Shown here: piece by piece, positions 18,522 through 28,227 of the stretch
Layout: each line of letters begins with the position of its first letter
Numbering within the stretch: the stretch's first letter is position 1
Source: Shimia sp. Alg240-R146
GTDB taxonomy: Bacteria; Pseudomonadota; Alphaproteobacteria; Rhodobacterales; Rhodobacteraceae
Length of the DNA stretch: 64,000 nucleotides
Reading direction: 5' to 3'
NCBI RefSeq assembly: GCF_947331465.1
Contig: NZ_CAMZOK010000002.1
Location: 1,116,001 to 1,180,000, forward strand
Notes under the pieces: model-generated
Databases searched by the model: none
What the model saw: the letters and a program-made list of their open reading frames with translations, nothing else
Told to the model about the DNA's origin: nothing
Translations under genes and position numbers: made by a program

Positions 18522-20072
18522 TCACACGAAGGAGTCCGGCATGGACGCCTTTTTCTGCTCCACATAGGCGCGCAACCGGGCTTCGATTTCCGGATCAAGC
18601 GGCGGTTGCTCGTAAGCCGACAACAGTGTCGCAACGCGCGCCGAAGCCAAGGCCTGTGTGTCGCGCGCGCCTTCATCTGACCAGGTCTCAAACGGCTTAT
18701 AATCGAGCAGCTCAGACCGCCAGAACGCCTCTTTGAAGTGTTCCTGCGTGTGCGCACAGCCAAGATAGTGACCACCCGGCCCCACCTCGCGGACCGCATC
18801 CATCGCTTGTGCCGCCTCGTCATAGTTGATGCCTTGGGCCATCTTGTGCAACGTGCCCAACTGGTCCGCGTCCATCACGAATTTCTCAAAGCTCGACACT
18901 AGCCCACCTTCAAGCCATCCACAGCTGTGCAGCATGAAGTTTACCCCGCCCATCAAGGCAGCATTGTGGGTGTGTGCGGTCTCATAGGCAGCCTGCGCAT
19001 CCGGCAGTTTCGATCCACAAAGGCCACCACCCGAGCGGAACGGCAACCCAAGGCGCCGCGCCAATTGACCGGCGCCATACAAGATCTGGCTGGCTTCCGG
19101 CGTTCCAAACGTCGGCGCGCCTGAATTCATGTCGATCGAGGTCACAAACGCCCCAAAAATCACAGGTGCACCCGACCGGATCAGCTGGCTATAGGCGATG
19201 CCCGCCAGCACTTCGGCCATGACTTGCGTCAATGTACCTGCCACCGACACCGGCGCCATGGCGCCGCCCACAATGAAAGGCGACACGATGCAGGCTTGGT
19301 TGTTTTTGGCATAAACCTCCAACGCGCCCATCATCACGTCATCAAACGTCATCGGCGAGTTGATGTTGATCAGCGAGGTCATCACGGTGTTTTCCTGCAC
19401 GAACTCCTTGCCGAACAGGATTTCGCACATCTCCACGCTGTCCTGCGCGCGGCTTGGTTCGGTCACGGACCCCATGAACGGCTTGTCGCTCAGCGTCATA
19501 TGCGCCAGCAACATATCTAGGTGGCGCTTGTTCACAGCGACATCTGTTGGCTCGCATACTGTGCCACCGGAATGGTGCAGCCACTTGGACATATAGCCCA
19601 GCTTCACGAATTTTTCGAAATCGTCCATTGTGGCATAGCGGCGGCCCCCTTCGGCATCGCGCACAAACGGTGGGCCGTAAACAGGCGCGCACACCAGTGT
19701 GTCCCCACCAATTTCCACGGTTTTTTCAGGATTGCGGGCATGCTGAACAATTTTGGACGGCGCCGTCTTGCACAGCTCACGCGCAAGCCCACGCGGGATT
19801 CGCACCCGTTCCGCCTCATAATCCACCGTGGCACCGGCCTCTTTCCAACGATCCAGAGCGGCCTTGTTGTTCACAAAGTTGACGCCGACCTCTTCCAACA
19901 AGGTCTCGGCGTTGGCCTCAATGATGTCCAACGCTTCGTCATTGAGAATTTCATACAGCGGGATGTTGCGTTCGATAAACTTTGCCGTTTCGATTTTCAC
20001 ACCGGTGCGCGCCGCGCGCCGCGCGGCCCCTCCGCCACCCCGTGTTCGCCGACGGGTTGCTGCTTCTGCCAT
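18522..20072 (-). CDS. Trimethylamine methyltransferase (MttB) family protein, non-pyrrolysine type
   Basis: About 516 residues. The fold-defining segments include LEEVGVNFVNNKAALDRWKEAG, APVYGPPFVRD and SPFIVGGAMAPVSVAGTLTQ. There is no in-frame TAG, so the protein lacks the pyrrolysine of true methanogen MttB. Such homologues (MtgB type) demethylate glycine betaine or other quaternary amines, passing methyl to a corrinoid protein. No corrinoid-protein gene is adjacent, so the substrate remains open. Start at MAEAATRRR; the N-terminus is Arg/Gly-rich. It is divergent from guaA over about 240 bases. Confidence 0.88.
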   Translation of the reverse strand: MAEAATRRRTRGGGGAARRAARTGVKIETAKFIERNIPLYEILNDEALDIIEANAETLLEEVGVNFVNNKAALDRWKEAGATVDYEAERVRIPRGLARELCKTAPSKIVQHARNPEKTVEIGGDTLVCAPVYGPPFVRDAEGGRRYATMDDFEKFVKLGYMSKWLHHSGGTVCEPTDVAVNKRHLDMLLAHMTLSDKPFMGSVTEPSRAQDSVEMCEILFGKEFVQENTVMTSLININSPMTFDDVMMGALEVYAKNNQACIVSPFIVGGAMAPVSVAGTLTQVMAEVLAGIAYSQLIRSGAPVIFGAFVTSIDMNSGAPTFGTPEASQILYGAGQLARRLGLPFRSGGGLCGSKLPDAQAAYETAHTHNAALMGGVNFMLHSCGWLEGGLVSSFEKFVMDADQLGTLHKMAQGINYDEAAQAMDAVREVGPGGHYLGCAHTQEHFKEAFWRSELLDYKPFETWSDEGARDTQALASARVATLLSAYEQPPLDPEIEARLRAYVEQKKASMPDSFV

Positions 20073-20313
20073 GATAAGTCCTCGCAAAGCGTTGTCTTGG
20101 TCTTAGATTGCCAAAGATGTAGCCCGTCCAAACCACGCCCCACCGCGCGGTTACGTCCTTTGACGCAAAAATGCGACATTCACACTGCTGAAATCCGACC
20201 ACAGGCCACCCTTTGCCACGACGGCGTCAGTCAGACCCCACCTTATCCTGAAATAGCCCTTCAAAGCCGCGAACCATCTTGCGCAAAAGGCTCGCGTTCT
20301 CTATGCCGCGATC

Positions 20314-21873
20314 ATGACCCAGACATCCCATGACCGCCTCCTCATCATTGACTTCGGCAGCCAGGTCACACAGCTGATCGCCCGGCGCTTGCGCGAGCTG
20401 AACGTCTATTGCGAAATCCACCCCTATCAGAACGTCGACATGGACTTTGTGCGCAGCTATGCCCCCAAAGCCGTGATCTTCTCCGGTGGCCCTGACAGTG
20501 TGACCCGCGAAGGCTCGCCCCGCGCGCCGCAAGAGATTTTCGACTACGGCGTGCCGATCCTCGGCATCTGCTATGGTCAGCAAACCATGATGACCCAGCT
20601 TGGTGGCAAAGTTGAAAGCGGCCACGGCACCGCCGAGTTTGGCCGCGCCTTTGTCACACCCGCATCCACTCTCGACATTCTCGACGGCTGGTTTGCGGAG
20701 GGTGACGAACAGGTCTGGATGTCCCACGGCGATCACGTCAGCGAAATCGCACCGGGCTTTGAGGTCTACGGCACCTCCCCCAACGCGCCGTATGCAATCA
20801 CCGCGGATCCTTCGCGTCATTTCTATGCCGTGCAATTTCACCCCGAAGTGCACCACACCCCAAACGGCGCAAAGCTCTATGAGAACTTTGTAAAATTGGC
20901 GGGCTTCTCTGGCGACTGGACAATGGGCGCGTACCGTCAGGAAATGATCGCCAAAATCCGCGAACAAGTTGGCGACAAACAAGTTATCTGTGGTCTCTCG
21001 GGCGGCGTCGACAGCTCGGTGACAGCCATCTTGCTGCACGAAGCGATTGGCGATCAGTTGACCTGCGTGTTTGTTGATCACGGACTTCTGCGCAAAGACG
21101 AGGCCACCGAAGTGGTCGCCATGTTCCGCGACAACTACAACATCAAGCTGATCCACGCTGACGAGAGCGACCTGTTTTTGGGTGAGCTCGAAGGTCAGTC
21201 TGATCCCGAAACCAAACGCAAGATCATCGGCAAGCTGTTCATCGATGTGTTCCAGAAACATGCCGACACCATCGACGGCGCTGAATTCCTTGCGCAAGGC
21301 ACGCTTTATCCCGACGTGATCGAAAGCGTCAGCTTCTCCGGCGGCCCCTCGGTGACAATCAAAAGCCACCACAACGTTGGCGGCCTGCCTGAAAAAATGG
21401 GCCTCAAACTGGTGGAACCGCTGCGCGAACTCTTCAAAGACGAAGTGCGCGCCTTGGGCCGCGAACTTGGCCTGCCAGCATCCTTCATCGGACGTCACCC
21501 GTTTCCCGGACCGGGCCTTGCGATCCGCTGCCCCGGCAAGATCACCCGTGAAAAGCTCGACATCCTGCGCGAAGCAGATGCGGTTTATATCGACCAGATC
21601 CGCAAACACGGCCTTTATGACGAAATCTGGCAAGCCTTTGTCGCCATCCTGCCCGTTCGCACGGTTGGCGTGATGGGCGACGGCCGCACGTATGACTACG
21701 CCTGCGCCCTGCGCGCGGTGACCTCGGTGGATGGCATGACCGCGGACTACTATCCGTTCAGCCACGAATTCCTTGGTGAAACCGCCACGCGCATCATCAA
21801 CGAGGTCAAAGGCATCAACCGCTGCACCTACGACATCACCTCCAAGCCTCCGGGCACGATTGAGTGGGAATGA
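20314..21873 (+). CDS. guaA: GMP synthase (glutamine-hydrolysing)
   Basis: The enzyme has 519 residues and converts XMP to GMP. The N-terminal class I glutamine amidotransferase has the nucleophile motif GICYGQQ and the His-Glu pair in FHPEVHHT. The ATP-pyrophosphatase domain starts with the PP-loop SGGVDSS, and the C-terminal dimer domain ends in [16 protein letters not shown]. It is monocistronic, with a strong terminator nine bases after the stop. A 512-codon open frame on the opposite strand is a shadow. Confidence 0.98.
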   Translation: MTQTSHDRLLIIDFGSQVTQLIARRLRELNVYCEIHPYQNVDMDFVRSYAPKAVIFSGGPDSVTREGSPRAPQEIFDYGVPILGICYGQQTMMTQLGGKVESGHGTAEFGRAFVTPASTLDILDGWFAEGDEQVWMSHGDHVSEIAPGFEVYGTSPNAPYAITADPSRHFYAVQFHPEVHHTPNGAKLYENFVKLAGFSGDWTMGAYRQEMIAKIREQVGDKQVICGLSGGVDSSVTAILLHEAIGDQLTCVFVDHGLLRKDEATEVVAMFRDNYNIKLIHADESDLFLGELEGQSDPETKRKIIGKLFIDVFQKHADTIDGAEFLAQGTLYPDVIESVSFSGGPSVTIKSHHNVGGLPEKMGLKLVEPLRELFKDEVRALGRELGLPASFIGRHPFPGPGLAIRCPGKITREKLDILREADAVYIDQIRKHGLYDEIWQAFVAILPVRTVGVMGDGRTYDYACALRAVTSVDGMTADYYPFSHEFLGETATRIINEVKGINRCTYDITSKPPGTIEWE

Positions 21874-21881
21874 TTTAAAAA

Positions 21882-21912
21882 GACGCCGCCCCGATCGGGG
21901 CGGCGTTTTTTT
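21882..21912 (+). terminator. Rho-independent terminator of guaA
   Basis: ACGCCGCCCCGATCGGGGCG and its continuation form a perfect GC-rich stem (ACGCCGCCCC/GGGGCGGCGT) followed by seven T. Confidence 0.95.
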
Positions 21913-21968
21913 GTGGCATCTTCATCGTCTTTGCGCGACCAAGGGACACCTAGGTTGGAAAGACCCCG

Positions 21969-22769
21969 ATGACCACGCTGACCACATCTGCTGCTGCCCT
22001 TTGGCGCGGAGCCACCTACCCGCTGCGGTCCTCCACACCTGTCGTGCATTTTTCGTTCCACAAAAATCTCACCAAATACTACAACCGCGTCGCGGAAAAC
22101 TTTGCCTACGCAACAGGCCGGCGACGCGCCCATTTCAACAGCGACTTCACCGCGTTTGCGCAGGCCCAGCCGCAACTGGACATGGCTTCCGTCAACAACC
22201 ACTTTGTTGATCTCGCGCAGCTTTCAAATACCCCGCGCGCCTCTCTATTTGTCCGGGACCCGCGCGATCTGGTGGTGTCTGGCTACTTTTACCACAAACG
22301 CGGTGCCGAAAAATGGTGCCACATCGTCGATCCCACGCCAGCGGATTGGCGTCCGGTAAACAGCACGGTCCCACCACAAATGCGCCAAGGCGAAAGTTTC
22401 ACCGACTGCCTTACCCGATTGCCGCTGGCCGAGGGCCTGATGGCCGAACTCGCGTTTCGCGCCCCTCATTTCGAAGCCATGACGCAATGGCTCGCCTCAC
22501 CGCCGCCAGACCTGCTGATCTTGCGCTACGAAGACATCCTCGGTAATGAACCCACCGCTTTTGAGGCCTTGGCCGACCACTACGGTTTCAACCGAACCGA
22601 GCGCGCTCTGTGGCGCCGCCTTGCACGCGGTTTTGCCGCCACCAAATCGCTGTCCAAACACGTGCGCAACCCGTCCTCCGGCCAATGGCGCGACGTTTTC
22701 CCTCCCCAAGTCGCCACGGCTTTCAACGACTCTTACGGCGACCTGCTGGCGTTTTCAGGCTATGACTGA
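21969..22769 (+). CDS. Sulfotransferase-like protein
   Basis: The protein has 266 residues. VVHFSFHKNLTKYY near residue 25 resembles the 5'-phosphosulfate loop of PAPS-dependent sulfotransferases. SLFVRDPRDLVVSGYFYH (residues 91-108) is a good 3'-phosphate-binding motif with the conserved Arg and Ser. The C-terminal NPSSGQWRDVFPP matches the family's G-x-W-R/K region. The 5' loop is FHKNLTKY rather than the common PKSGTTW, so the substrate class is uncertain. The acceptor could be a surface glycan. A methyltransferase gene follows 160 bases downstream. Confidence 0.75.
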   Translation: MTTLTTSAAALWRGATYPLRSSTPVVHFSFHKNLTKYYNRVAENFAYATGRRRAHFNSDFTAFAQAQPQLDMASVNNHFVDLAQLSNTPRASLFVRDPRDLVVSGYFYHKRGAEKWCHIVDPTPADWRPVNSTVPPQMRQGESFTDCLTRLPLAEGLMAELAFRAPHFEAMTQWLASPPPDLLILRYEDILGNEPTAFEALADHYGFNRTERALWRRLARGFAATKSLSKHVRNPSSGQWRDVFPPQVATAFNDSYGDLLAFSGYD

Positions 22770-22929
22770 TCCCACAATCCAACAGGCCGGAAACGAGGGC
22801 GATGTTTAAATTTGATGTGGTCATTCCGAGGTGATTGCCGCAACAATGGAAAGACCCTCTTGTTTGGAAACTCCCGACATTAGAGTCTCACACGATACTC
22901 TTTCGAACTGGGCAAAGGTCTGTAATTAA

Positions 22930-23616
22930 ATGGTTTTCGGGCTGCAGGATTATCTCAAAATGCTCCGCGCCCGCGGCCCGCGCCTCCCGTTCACCTACTT
23001 TTTCCAAACCCATCTGTTCGACCTTCTGAACGGCACCGACACCCACGTCTGGCAGCCCAAAAACCACGTCAAAGACCGCCCCAAGCACTTCGAAAACGGC
23101 GTTTTATACATGGCCAGCTGGAGCGCTGTGATCCGCGCTGCCACTTCGCACGCCCTAAAACACCACAACCTTTCTGCTCAAGACGTGCGGTTCATCGACA
23201 TCGGGTGCGGCAAAGGCAAAGTTCTGTGTATCTGGCACAAAATGTTTGCCGGCGACGCCACGATGACCGGCATCGACTACAGCCAGCCCTTGCTCGACAT
23301 CTGCGCCGCAAACCTGTCAAAATTCGGCGCCAGCAATGCGCAACTTCTCCATTGCGACGCAACCGACGTCACATTCGCAACCGATAAACCCGTCACTCTG
23401 GCCTATCTCTATAACCCGTTTGACGCCGCGATTCTGGACCGCGTCGTGCACAACATGGCGCAGCAAAAGACCGTGGTCATCTACACCAACCCCGTACATC
23501 TGGACGTTTTCGATGCCCACGGGTTTAGCGTGCAGCATCACCACAAAGGGTGGCATCCCAATGCAACCTACGCTGTGCTGTCCAACCTACCTGCGAATTT
23601 GGACACCGCGACCTGA
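22930..23616 (+). CDS. Class I SAM-dependent methyltransferase
   Basis: The protein has 228 residues. The SAM-binding motif I is VRFIDIGCGKGKVLCIWH near residue 90, followed by the acidic motif II (MTGIDYSQPLLDICAANL) and LLHCDATDVTF. The N-terminal 60 residues (LPFTYFFQTHLFDLLNGTDT) are specific to a bacterial subgroup of unknown substrate. It follows the sulfotransferase-like gene in the same direction; a joint role in modifying one product is possible but unproven. The ribosome site (AAAGG) is rather distant. Confidence 0.8.
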   Translation: MVFGLQDYLKMLRARGPRLPFTYFFQTHLFDLLNGTDTHVWQPKNHVKDRPKHFENGVLYMASWSAVIRAATSHALKHHNLSAQDVRFIDIGCGKGKVLCIWHKMFAGDATMTGIDYSQPLLDICAANLSKFGASNAQLLHCDATDVTFATDKPVTLAYLYNPFDAAILDRVVHNMAQQKTVVIYTNPVHLDVFDAHGFSVQHHHKGWHPNATYAVLSNLPANLDTAT

Positions 23617-23744
23617 CCGCCGCATAGACCGCAAAAGACCCACACATGACGAATTCGGTCTTGCAACCAAACCCGCCTCGCGTGACTGTCACCTGTGTCA
23701 TTCAAATCGGTCCCGAGGGGCATCACCCAAATACAGGTTCCCCA

Positions 23745-24038
23745 ATGCCCCAGCCGCCGCGCATCTCATTAACCGGGCATATCGATGTGCCACACGACCG
23801 CCTTGAGGCCGTGACGCAAGCGTTGCCAACACACATTGCGCTGACCCGCGCGGAGCCGGGGTGTCTGTCATTTGACGTGATCCAAGATCCGCAAAATCCG
23901 CACCGGTTTCACGTGTCGGAACTCTTTGTGACCCGCGCGGCATTTGATGCACATCAGGCCCGCACCAAAGCCTCGGAATGGTTCGCAATCACCAAGGGCA
24001 TCGCGCGCAGCTATCAGGTCAAAGAGCTCCCCACATGA
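23745..24038 (+). CDS. Antibiotic biosynthesis monooxygenase (ABM/YgiN-like) domain protein
   Basis: About 97 residues from MPQPPRISLTGHIDV; an in-frame ATG at 23646 would add 33 residues of atypical sequence. A single ferredoxin-like ABM domain: ALPTHIALTRAEPGCLSFDV, FHVSELFVTRAAFDAHQART. Related small cofactor-free oxygenases act on quinols or other aromatics, but many remain unassigned. The stop overlaps the start of the following EamA transporter (ATGA), suggesting co-expression. Confidence 0.8.
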   Translation: MPQPPRISLTGHIDVPHDRLEAVTQALPTHIALTRAEPGCLSFDVIQDPQNPHRFHVSELFVTRAAFDAHQARTKASEWFAITKGIARSYQVKELPT

Positions 24039-24907
24039 ACGACACCTTCAAAGCGGCCCTCTGGATGACAGGCGCCATCGCGTCGTTCACGTCTATGGCC
24101 ATCGCTGGTCGCGCGGTGTCGCTGGAACTCGACACCTTCGAAATCATGATGTACCGCAGCCTTGTCGGCATTGTGATCGTCGTCATTGTTGCAGGTCTCA
24201 GCGGCACGCTCCCGCACATCCACCGGCGCAATCTAGGCCTGCATTTTATTCGCAATATCAGTCACTTCGCCGGACAAAACCTGTGGTTTTACGCGATCAC
24301 CGTGATCCCGCTTGCGCAAGTGTTCGCACTGGAATTCACCTCGCCTATCTGGGCCATTCTGCTGTCTCCGCTGATACTGGGCGAGCGTTTGCGCCGCATA
24401 GGTCTTGTGGCTGCTGCCATCGGATTTTTCGGCATCCTGATCGTGGCACGCCCCACGCCGGACAGCGTTTCTTTTGGCCAGTTGGCCGCGCTTATGGCCG
24501 CTATCGGCTTCGCGTTGTCTGCGTTGTTCACCCGCAAACTGACGCGCACGGAATCCATCACCTGCATTCTGTTTTATCTGACAGTGATGCAGGCGGCGTT
24601 TGGCGTCATATTTGCGGGTTTTGATGGCGACATCGCTTTGCCATCCGCCGCAATGTTGCCTTGGATTGTGCTGATTGCCTGCGCCGGGCTTGTCGCGCAT
24701 TTCTGTCTGACCACGGCACTGGGTCTCGCACCTGCTGCGGTGGTTATGCCAATTGATTTTGTTCGCCTACCGCTCATCGCTCTGGTCGGTGCTCTGCTTT
24801 ACAACGAAGCCATCGACATTTTCGTGGTGATTGGAGCTGCGTTAATTTTCGGAGGCAACTATTTGAATATAATATCTGATTCCAGAATTAGACAAGCAAA
24901 GAAATGA
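24035..24907 (+). CDS. EamA/DMT-family transporter (first of two)
   Basis: An inner-membrane protein of 290 residues with about ten hydrophobic helices in two EamA repeats (residues about 10-140 and 150-285). The family exports metabolites such as amino acids or sugars; the substrate is not readable from sequence. Start at MNDTFKAALW because its ATG overlaps the preceding stop; a longer frame from 23978 lacks support. The C-terminal codons (around 24840-24907) are markedly A+T-rich compared with the rest. Confidence 0.9.
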   Translation: MNDTFKAALWMTGAIASFTSMAIAGRAVSLELDTFEIMMYRSLVGIVIVVIVAGLSGTLPHIHRRNLGLHFIRNISHFAGQNLWFYAITVIPLAQVFALEFTSPIWAILLSPLILGERLRRIGLVAAAIGFFGILIVARPTPDSVSFGQLAALMAAIGFALSALFTRKLTRTESITCILFYLTVMQAAFGVIFAGFDGDIALPSAAMLPWIVLIACAGLVAHFCLTTALGLAPAAVVMPIDFVRLPLIALVGALLYNEAIDIFVVIGAALIFGGNYLNIISDSRIRQAKK

Positions 24908-24973
24908 ACCGTACCCTGCGCAATGCGCACGGAACGGGTCGCGCGCAACAGTCTTAGGTGTATGGATTCCCCC

Positions 24974-25879
24974 ATGGCTGATCAAAAATCTCTTTCCTTC
25001 CAGGCTTGGATCGAACTTCTGTTGCTTGCCGTCATCTGGGGCGGCATTTTTCTGGCGTCGCGGGTCGCCCTTAATGAGGTTCCCGTCTTTACGCTTGTCG
25101 CCCACCGTGTGTTCTGGGCGGCCCTGATCCTTTGGGGCGTGGTTCTGATACGACGGTTGCCGATCCCGCGCTCGGGGTCCGTCTGGGTGGCCTTTTTGGT
25201 GATGGGGCTGCTCAATAATATCATCCCCTTCAGCCTGCTGAACTGGGCGCAGCTGCACATCGAAACCGGCCTCACATCGATCTTCAATGCCACAACAGCG
25301 ATCTTTGGCGTGCTTATTGCTGCGCTGTTGTTGCCCGACGAACGTCTGACCCTCCGCAAGGCAATAGGCGTCACCCTTGGCTTTCTCGGCGTCGCGACAG
25401 CCATCGGCCTGCACAACCTCACGAATTTCAATCCTCGCAGCATCGCACAACTTGCCGCCGTGGCCGCAACGCTGTCCTATGCCTTCGCAGGGGTTTGGGC
25501 ACGCAAACGCCTTGCGGGTCAATCGCCACAGATCGCCGCCGCCGGCATGCTCACGGGCTCGTCTCTGTTTGCAGTGCCTCTGGCGATGGCGTTTGACGGG
25601 CCGATTTCTTTTGCGCTCGCGCCCGTCACATGGGTCGCAATCGCCTACTGCGCCAGCATCGCCACCGCTGGTGCCTATCTGCTCTATTACCGTGTGCTCG
25701 ACATGGCGGGCAGCGGCAATCTCATGCTTGTGACGCTCTTGATACCGCCTTTTGCGATCGTACTAGGGGCAGTGGCTCTCGGCGAATCCCTCGCCCCGCG
25801 CGCATACGCAGGCTTTGCCCTTTTGGCGCTTGGATTGCTGGTTCTGGATGGGCGATTATTCGCCAAAAACAGGCGTTAA
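24974..25879 (+). CDS. EamA/DMT-family transporter (second of two)
   Basis: About 301 residues, ten predicted helices, two EamA repeats (WIELLLLAVIWGGIFLASRVAL opens the first; VAATLSYAFAGVWARKRLAG opens the second). It is a paralogue-like neighbour of the preceding transporter but clearly diverged. Start taken at MADQKS; an ATG at 24962 is an alternative, and neither has a strong ribosome site. Substrate unknown. A GC-rich stem-loop starts immediately after the stop codon. Confidence 0.9.
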   Translation: MADQKSLSFQAWIELLLLAVIWGGIFLASRVALNEVPVFTLVAHRVFWAALILWGVVLIRRLPIPRSGSVWVAFLVMGLLNNIIPFSLLNWAQLHIETGLTSIFNATTAIFGVLIAALLLPDERLTLRKAIGVTLGFLGVATAIGLHNLTNFNPRSIAQLAAVAATLSYAFAGVWARKRLAGQSPQIAAAGMLTGSSLFAVPLAMAFDGPISFALAPVTWVAIAYCASIATAGAYLLYYRVLDMAGSGNLMLVTLLIPPFAIVLGAVALGESLAPRAYAGFALLALGLLVLDGRLFAKNRR

Positions 25880-25899
25880 TCGGGCGGCTTCCCGCCCGA
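25880..25899 (+). terminator. Stem-loop after the second EamA gene
   Basis: TCGGGCGG/CCGCCCGA with a CTTC loop begins one base after the stop. No T-run follows, so it may stabilise the 3' end or stop transcription only weakly. Confidence 0.5.
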
Positions 25900-26075
25900 A
25901 TCCAACGTTGCCGTTCGCGTCAACTGGCCCCCCTCGCCAACGCTCACTAATTCCGCGCCAAACCTGCCGTTACGTAACCCGCGTGGCCTCTTCATTTAGA
26001 AACTGATTACTAACCATTTGCGACGCCCTTGGGCGGGCCAGAACATTGGTCTTATCGACCTCACTAAGGATACGC

Positions 26076-27143
26076 ATGAAACACGCATTTTTCGGCCTCA
26101 CCGCCCTCTCCCTCTCCGCTGGAAGCGCCTACGCAGGCGGCCTTGACCGCTCCGGACAAGGCATCAATCTGATCTTTGAAGAAGGCACTGTGGCCCAATT
26201 CAGCTATGGTTTCGTCAGCCCAAACGTGTCGGGAACTTTAGGTGGTGCGCCCTCAGGTAATGTGGGTGTTGGACACGGCATCACCAGTTTTGGATACAAA
26301 CAAACGATCAACGACAGGCTGGATGTCGCCATCATCTATGACCAGCCGTTCGGCGCCAAAGTTGACTATAGCTCCGACTACCCGCTGTCCGGTGGCCCAG
26401 GTTCTCCTGGCAATCTGCGGGCACAAGCATCCACAGAAACCCTAACGGCACTCCTACGGGCACGCCTTGAAAACGGGTTCTCCGTTTACGGCGGCCTGCG
26501 CGGTCAAGGCGCCAGCGCCAATTTGGATGTCCCTGCAGCTGGCTACTCGATGACGTCCAACACAGCCTATGACTTAGGCTATCTCGTGGGGGCCGCTTGG
26601 GAGCGCCCGGACATCGCCGCACGGGTATCGTTGACATACAACTCTTCCATCGACCACACCATCCGGCTGGACGAAAACGGCGCCATTGGCTCGCATTATT
26701 CCGATTTCACAACCCCGCAATCGCTGAATCTTGATTTCCAGACAGGGGTCGCAGCGAACACGTTGGTGTTTGGCTCTGTACGCTGGGTTGACTGGTCGCA
26801 GTTCTCGATCGAGTCCCCCAACTATCCGGGCAATGTCATCCTCGCCTATGCCGACGACACGATCACCTACACTCTCGGGGTTGGACAGCGGTTCTCAGAC
26901 AAGTTCTCTGGCGCGATTTCTGTCGGATTTGAGGACTCCGTTCCAGGAACGGTCTCTGACTTGGGCCCAACTAATGGCTCCGTCAGCCTCGGCATTGGCG
27001 GCACGTACACCCGCAATAACGCCGAGATCTCATTCGGTCTACGTCACATCTGGCTTGGTGACGCCACCACCGACAGCGGCGCGGTGTTCACCAACAACAA
27101 CGCTTGGGCGGCTGCGGTCAACCTGACCTACCACTTTGACTGA
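26076..27143 (+). CDS. FadL/OmpP1-family outer-membrane transporter
   Basis: The protein has 355 residues. A signal peptide (MKHAFFGLTALSLSAGSAYA) is followed by GGLDRSGQGINLIFEEG, the N-terminal hatch pattern of FadL-type porins. Alternating hydrophobic beta-strands run to a terminal aromatic residue (LTYHFD region). FadL proteins take up long-chain fatty acids or other hydrophobic compounds. At 355 residues it is shorter than E. coli FadL. Start at 26076 with AAGGA upstream. Proximity to the thioesterase and crotonase genes (37 kb) is too distant to imply a pathway. Confidence 0.88.
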   Translation: MKHAFFGLTALSLSAGSAYAGGLDRSGQGINLIFEEGTVAQFSYGFVSPNVSGTLGGAPSGNVGVGHGITSFGYKQTINDRLDVAIIYDQPFGAKVDYSSDYPLSGGPGSPGNLRAQASTETLTALLRARLENGFSVYGGLRGQGASANLDVPAAGYSMTSNTAYDLGYLVGAAWERPDIAARVSLTYNSSIDHTIRLDENGAIGSHYSDFTTPQSLNLDFQTGVAANTLVFGSVRWVDWSQFSIESPNYPGNVILAYADDTITYTLGVGQRFSDKFSGAISVGFEDSVPGTVSDLGPTNGSVSLGIGGTYTRNNAEISFGLRHIWLGDATTDSGAVFTNNNAWAAAVNLTYHFD

Positions 27144-27149
27144 ACGGCT

Positions 27150-27174
27150 GCGGGGGACACACGCTGTCCCCCGC
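27150..27174 (+). terminator. Stem-loop after the FadL-family gene
   Basis: A perfect ten-base stem GCGGGGGACA/TGTCCCCCGC with a five-base loop starts seven bases after the stop. The T-run is missing, so terminator activity is uncertain. Confidence 0.55.
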
Positions 27175-27311
27175 CTTAAACGCCACCGACGCTTTGCAGT
27201 CGCGATACCGACGCAATACCGACACGCCAAAACTGGTTGCGTTTCCAATAGCATTTGACCCTCCGCGCCCATCCCGCTACCACCTTTGAAGCACGATCAA
27301 GGGATGTGGTG

Positions 27312-28181
27312 ATGATTTACCAAAGCGCAAAAGACTGGCGTGCAGCCAGTCAGAAAAAAGTCCTGCTGTTTGGCATGTCTGGTCTTGGGAAAACGCATAT
27401 TTCCAACACCTTGCGCGACAATGGGGATTGGTTTCATTACTCCGTCGACTACCGCATTGGCACCCGCTACATGGGCGAACACATCGCCGACAACGCCAAA
27501 CGCGAAGCGATGAAAGTGCCGTTTCTGCGCGAACTTCTGATGAGCGACAGCATCTATATCGGCTCCAACATCACGTTCAACAACCTCGCCCCGCTGTCCA
27601 CCTACCTCGGCAAACCCGGCAACCCCGACCTGGGCGGCCTGCCGTTTGACGAATACCTGCGGCGCCAGGATCAGCACCGTACAGCCGAAATCGCGGCTCT
27701 TATGGACACCAAACCCTTCATCGAACGCGCCCATGATCTTTATGGCTATGACCACTTTGTTTGCGACACAGGTGGCTCAATTTGCGAGGTCGTCGACCCG
27801 TCCGACGTCAACGATCCCGTGATGACATCACTTGCTGAAAACACGCTGATGGTGTGGATTAAGGGATCGGAAGCTCACACAGAAGAGTTGATCCGCCGCT
27901 TTGATCGCGCCCCAAAACCGATGTGTTATCAGCCCGAATTCCTCATCGCCACATGGAAAGAATATCTATCAAAAACAGGCACTTCTGAGGCCAAAGTTGA
28001 TCCGGACGCCTTTGTGCGCTGGACCTACGCCCGCGCCTTGGCCCATCGCCAGCCGCGCTATGCCGCGATGTCGAAATGGGGATTGACCGTCTCTGCTGAA
28101 CAGATCGCAGAGGTCACCTCGACCTCCGATTTTGTCGATCTCATAGCCGACAGCCTTGAGGCCAAGCCCGCAACCGCCTAA
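27312..28181 (+). CDS. P-loop ATPase/kinase-like protein, function unknown
   Basis: The protein has 289 residues. A Walker A motif, [17 protein letters not shown], lies at residues 16-31 and is followed by [20 protein letters not shown]. The acidic stretch [17 protein letters not shown] could be the Walker B region. The layout (small P-loop at the N-terminus, helical remainder) resembles nucleotide or small-molecule kinases, but I cannot assign a substrate. Start at ATG 27312 with AAGGGA upstream. It precedes metA by 46 bases in the same direction and might be co-transcribed. Confidence 0.8.
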   Translation: MIYQSAKDWRAASQKKVLLFGMSGLGKTHISNTLRDNGDWFHYSVDYRIGTRYMGEHIADNAKREAMKVPFLRELLMSDSIYIGSNITFNNLAPLSTYLGKPGNPDLGGLPFDEYLRRQDQHRTAEIAALMDTKPFIERAHDLYGYDHFVCDTGGSICEVVDPSDVNDPVMTSLAENTLMVWIKGSEAHTEELIRRFDRAPKPMCYQPEFLIATWKEYLSKTGTSEAKVDPDAFVRWTYARALAHRQPRYAAMSKWGLTVSAEQIAEVTSTSDFVDLIADSLEAKPATA

Positions 28182-28227
28182 CTATGGCCTTCACGCGGTT
28201 TTCCATCTCCCAAAAGGACCCAGACCT

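Noticed and set aside
20227-21765. 512-codon open frame on the minus strand opposite guaA
   Set aside because: guaA is unambiguous on the plus strand with all catalytic motifs. The antisense frame has no recognisable domain and is a by-product of codon usage.
24972-25522. Antisense frames across both EamA transporter genes
   Set aside because: They mirror hydrophobic codons of the sense genes and give polar, featureless proteins.
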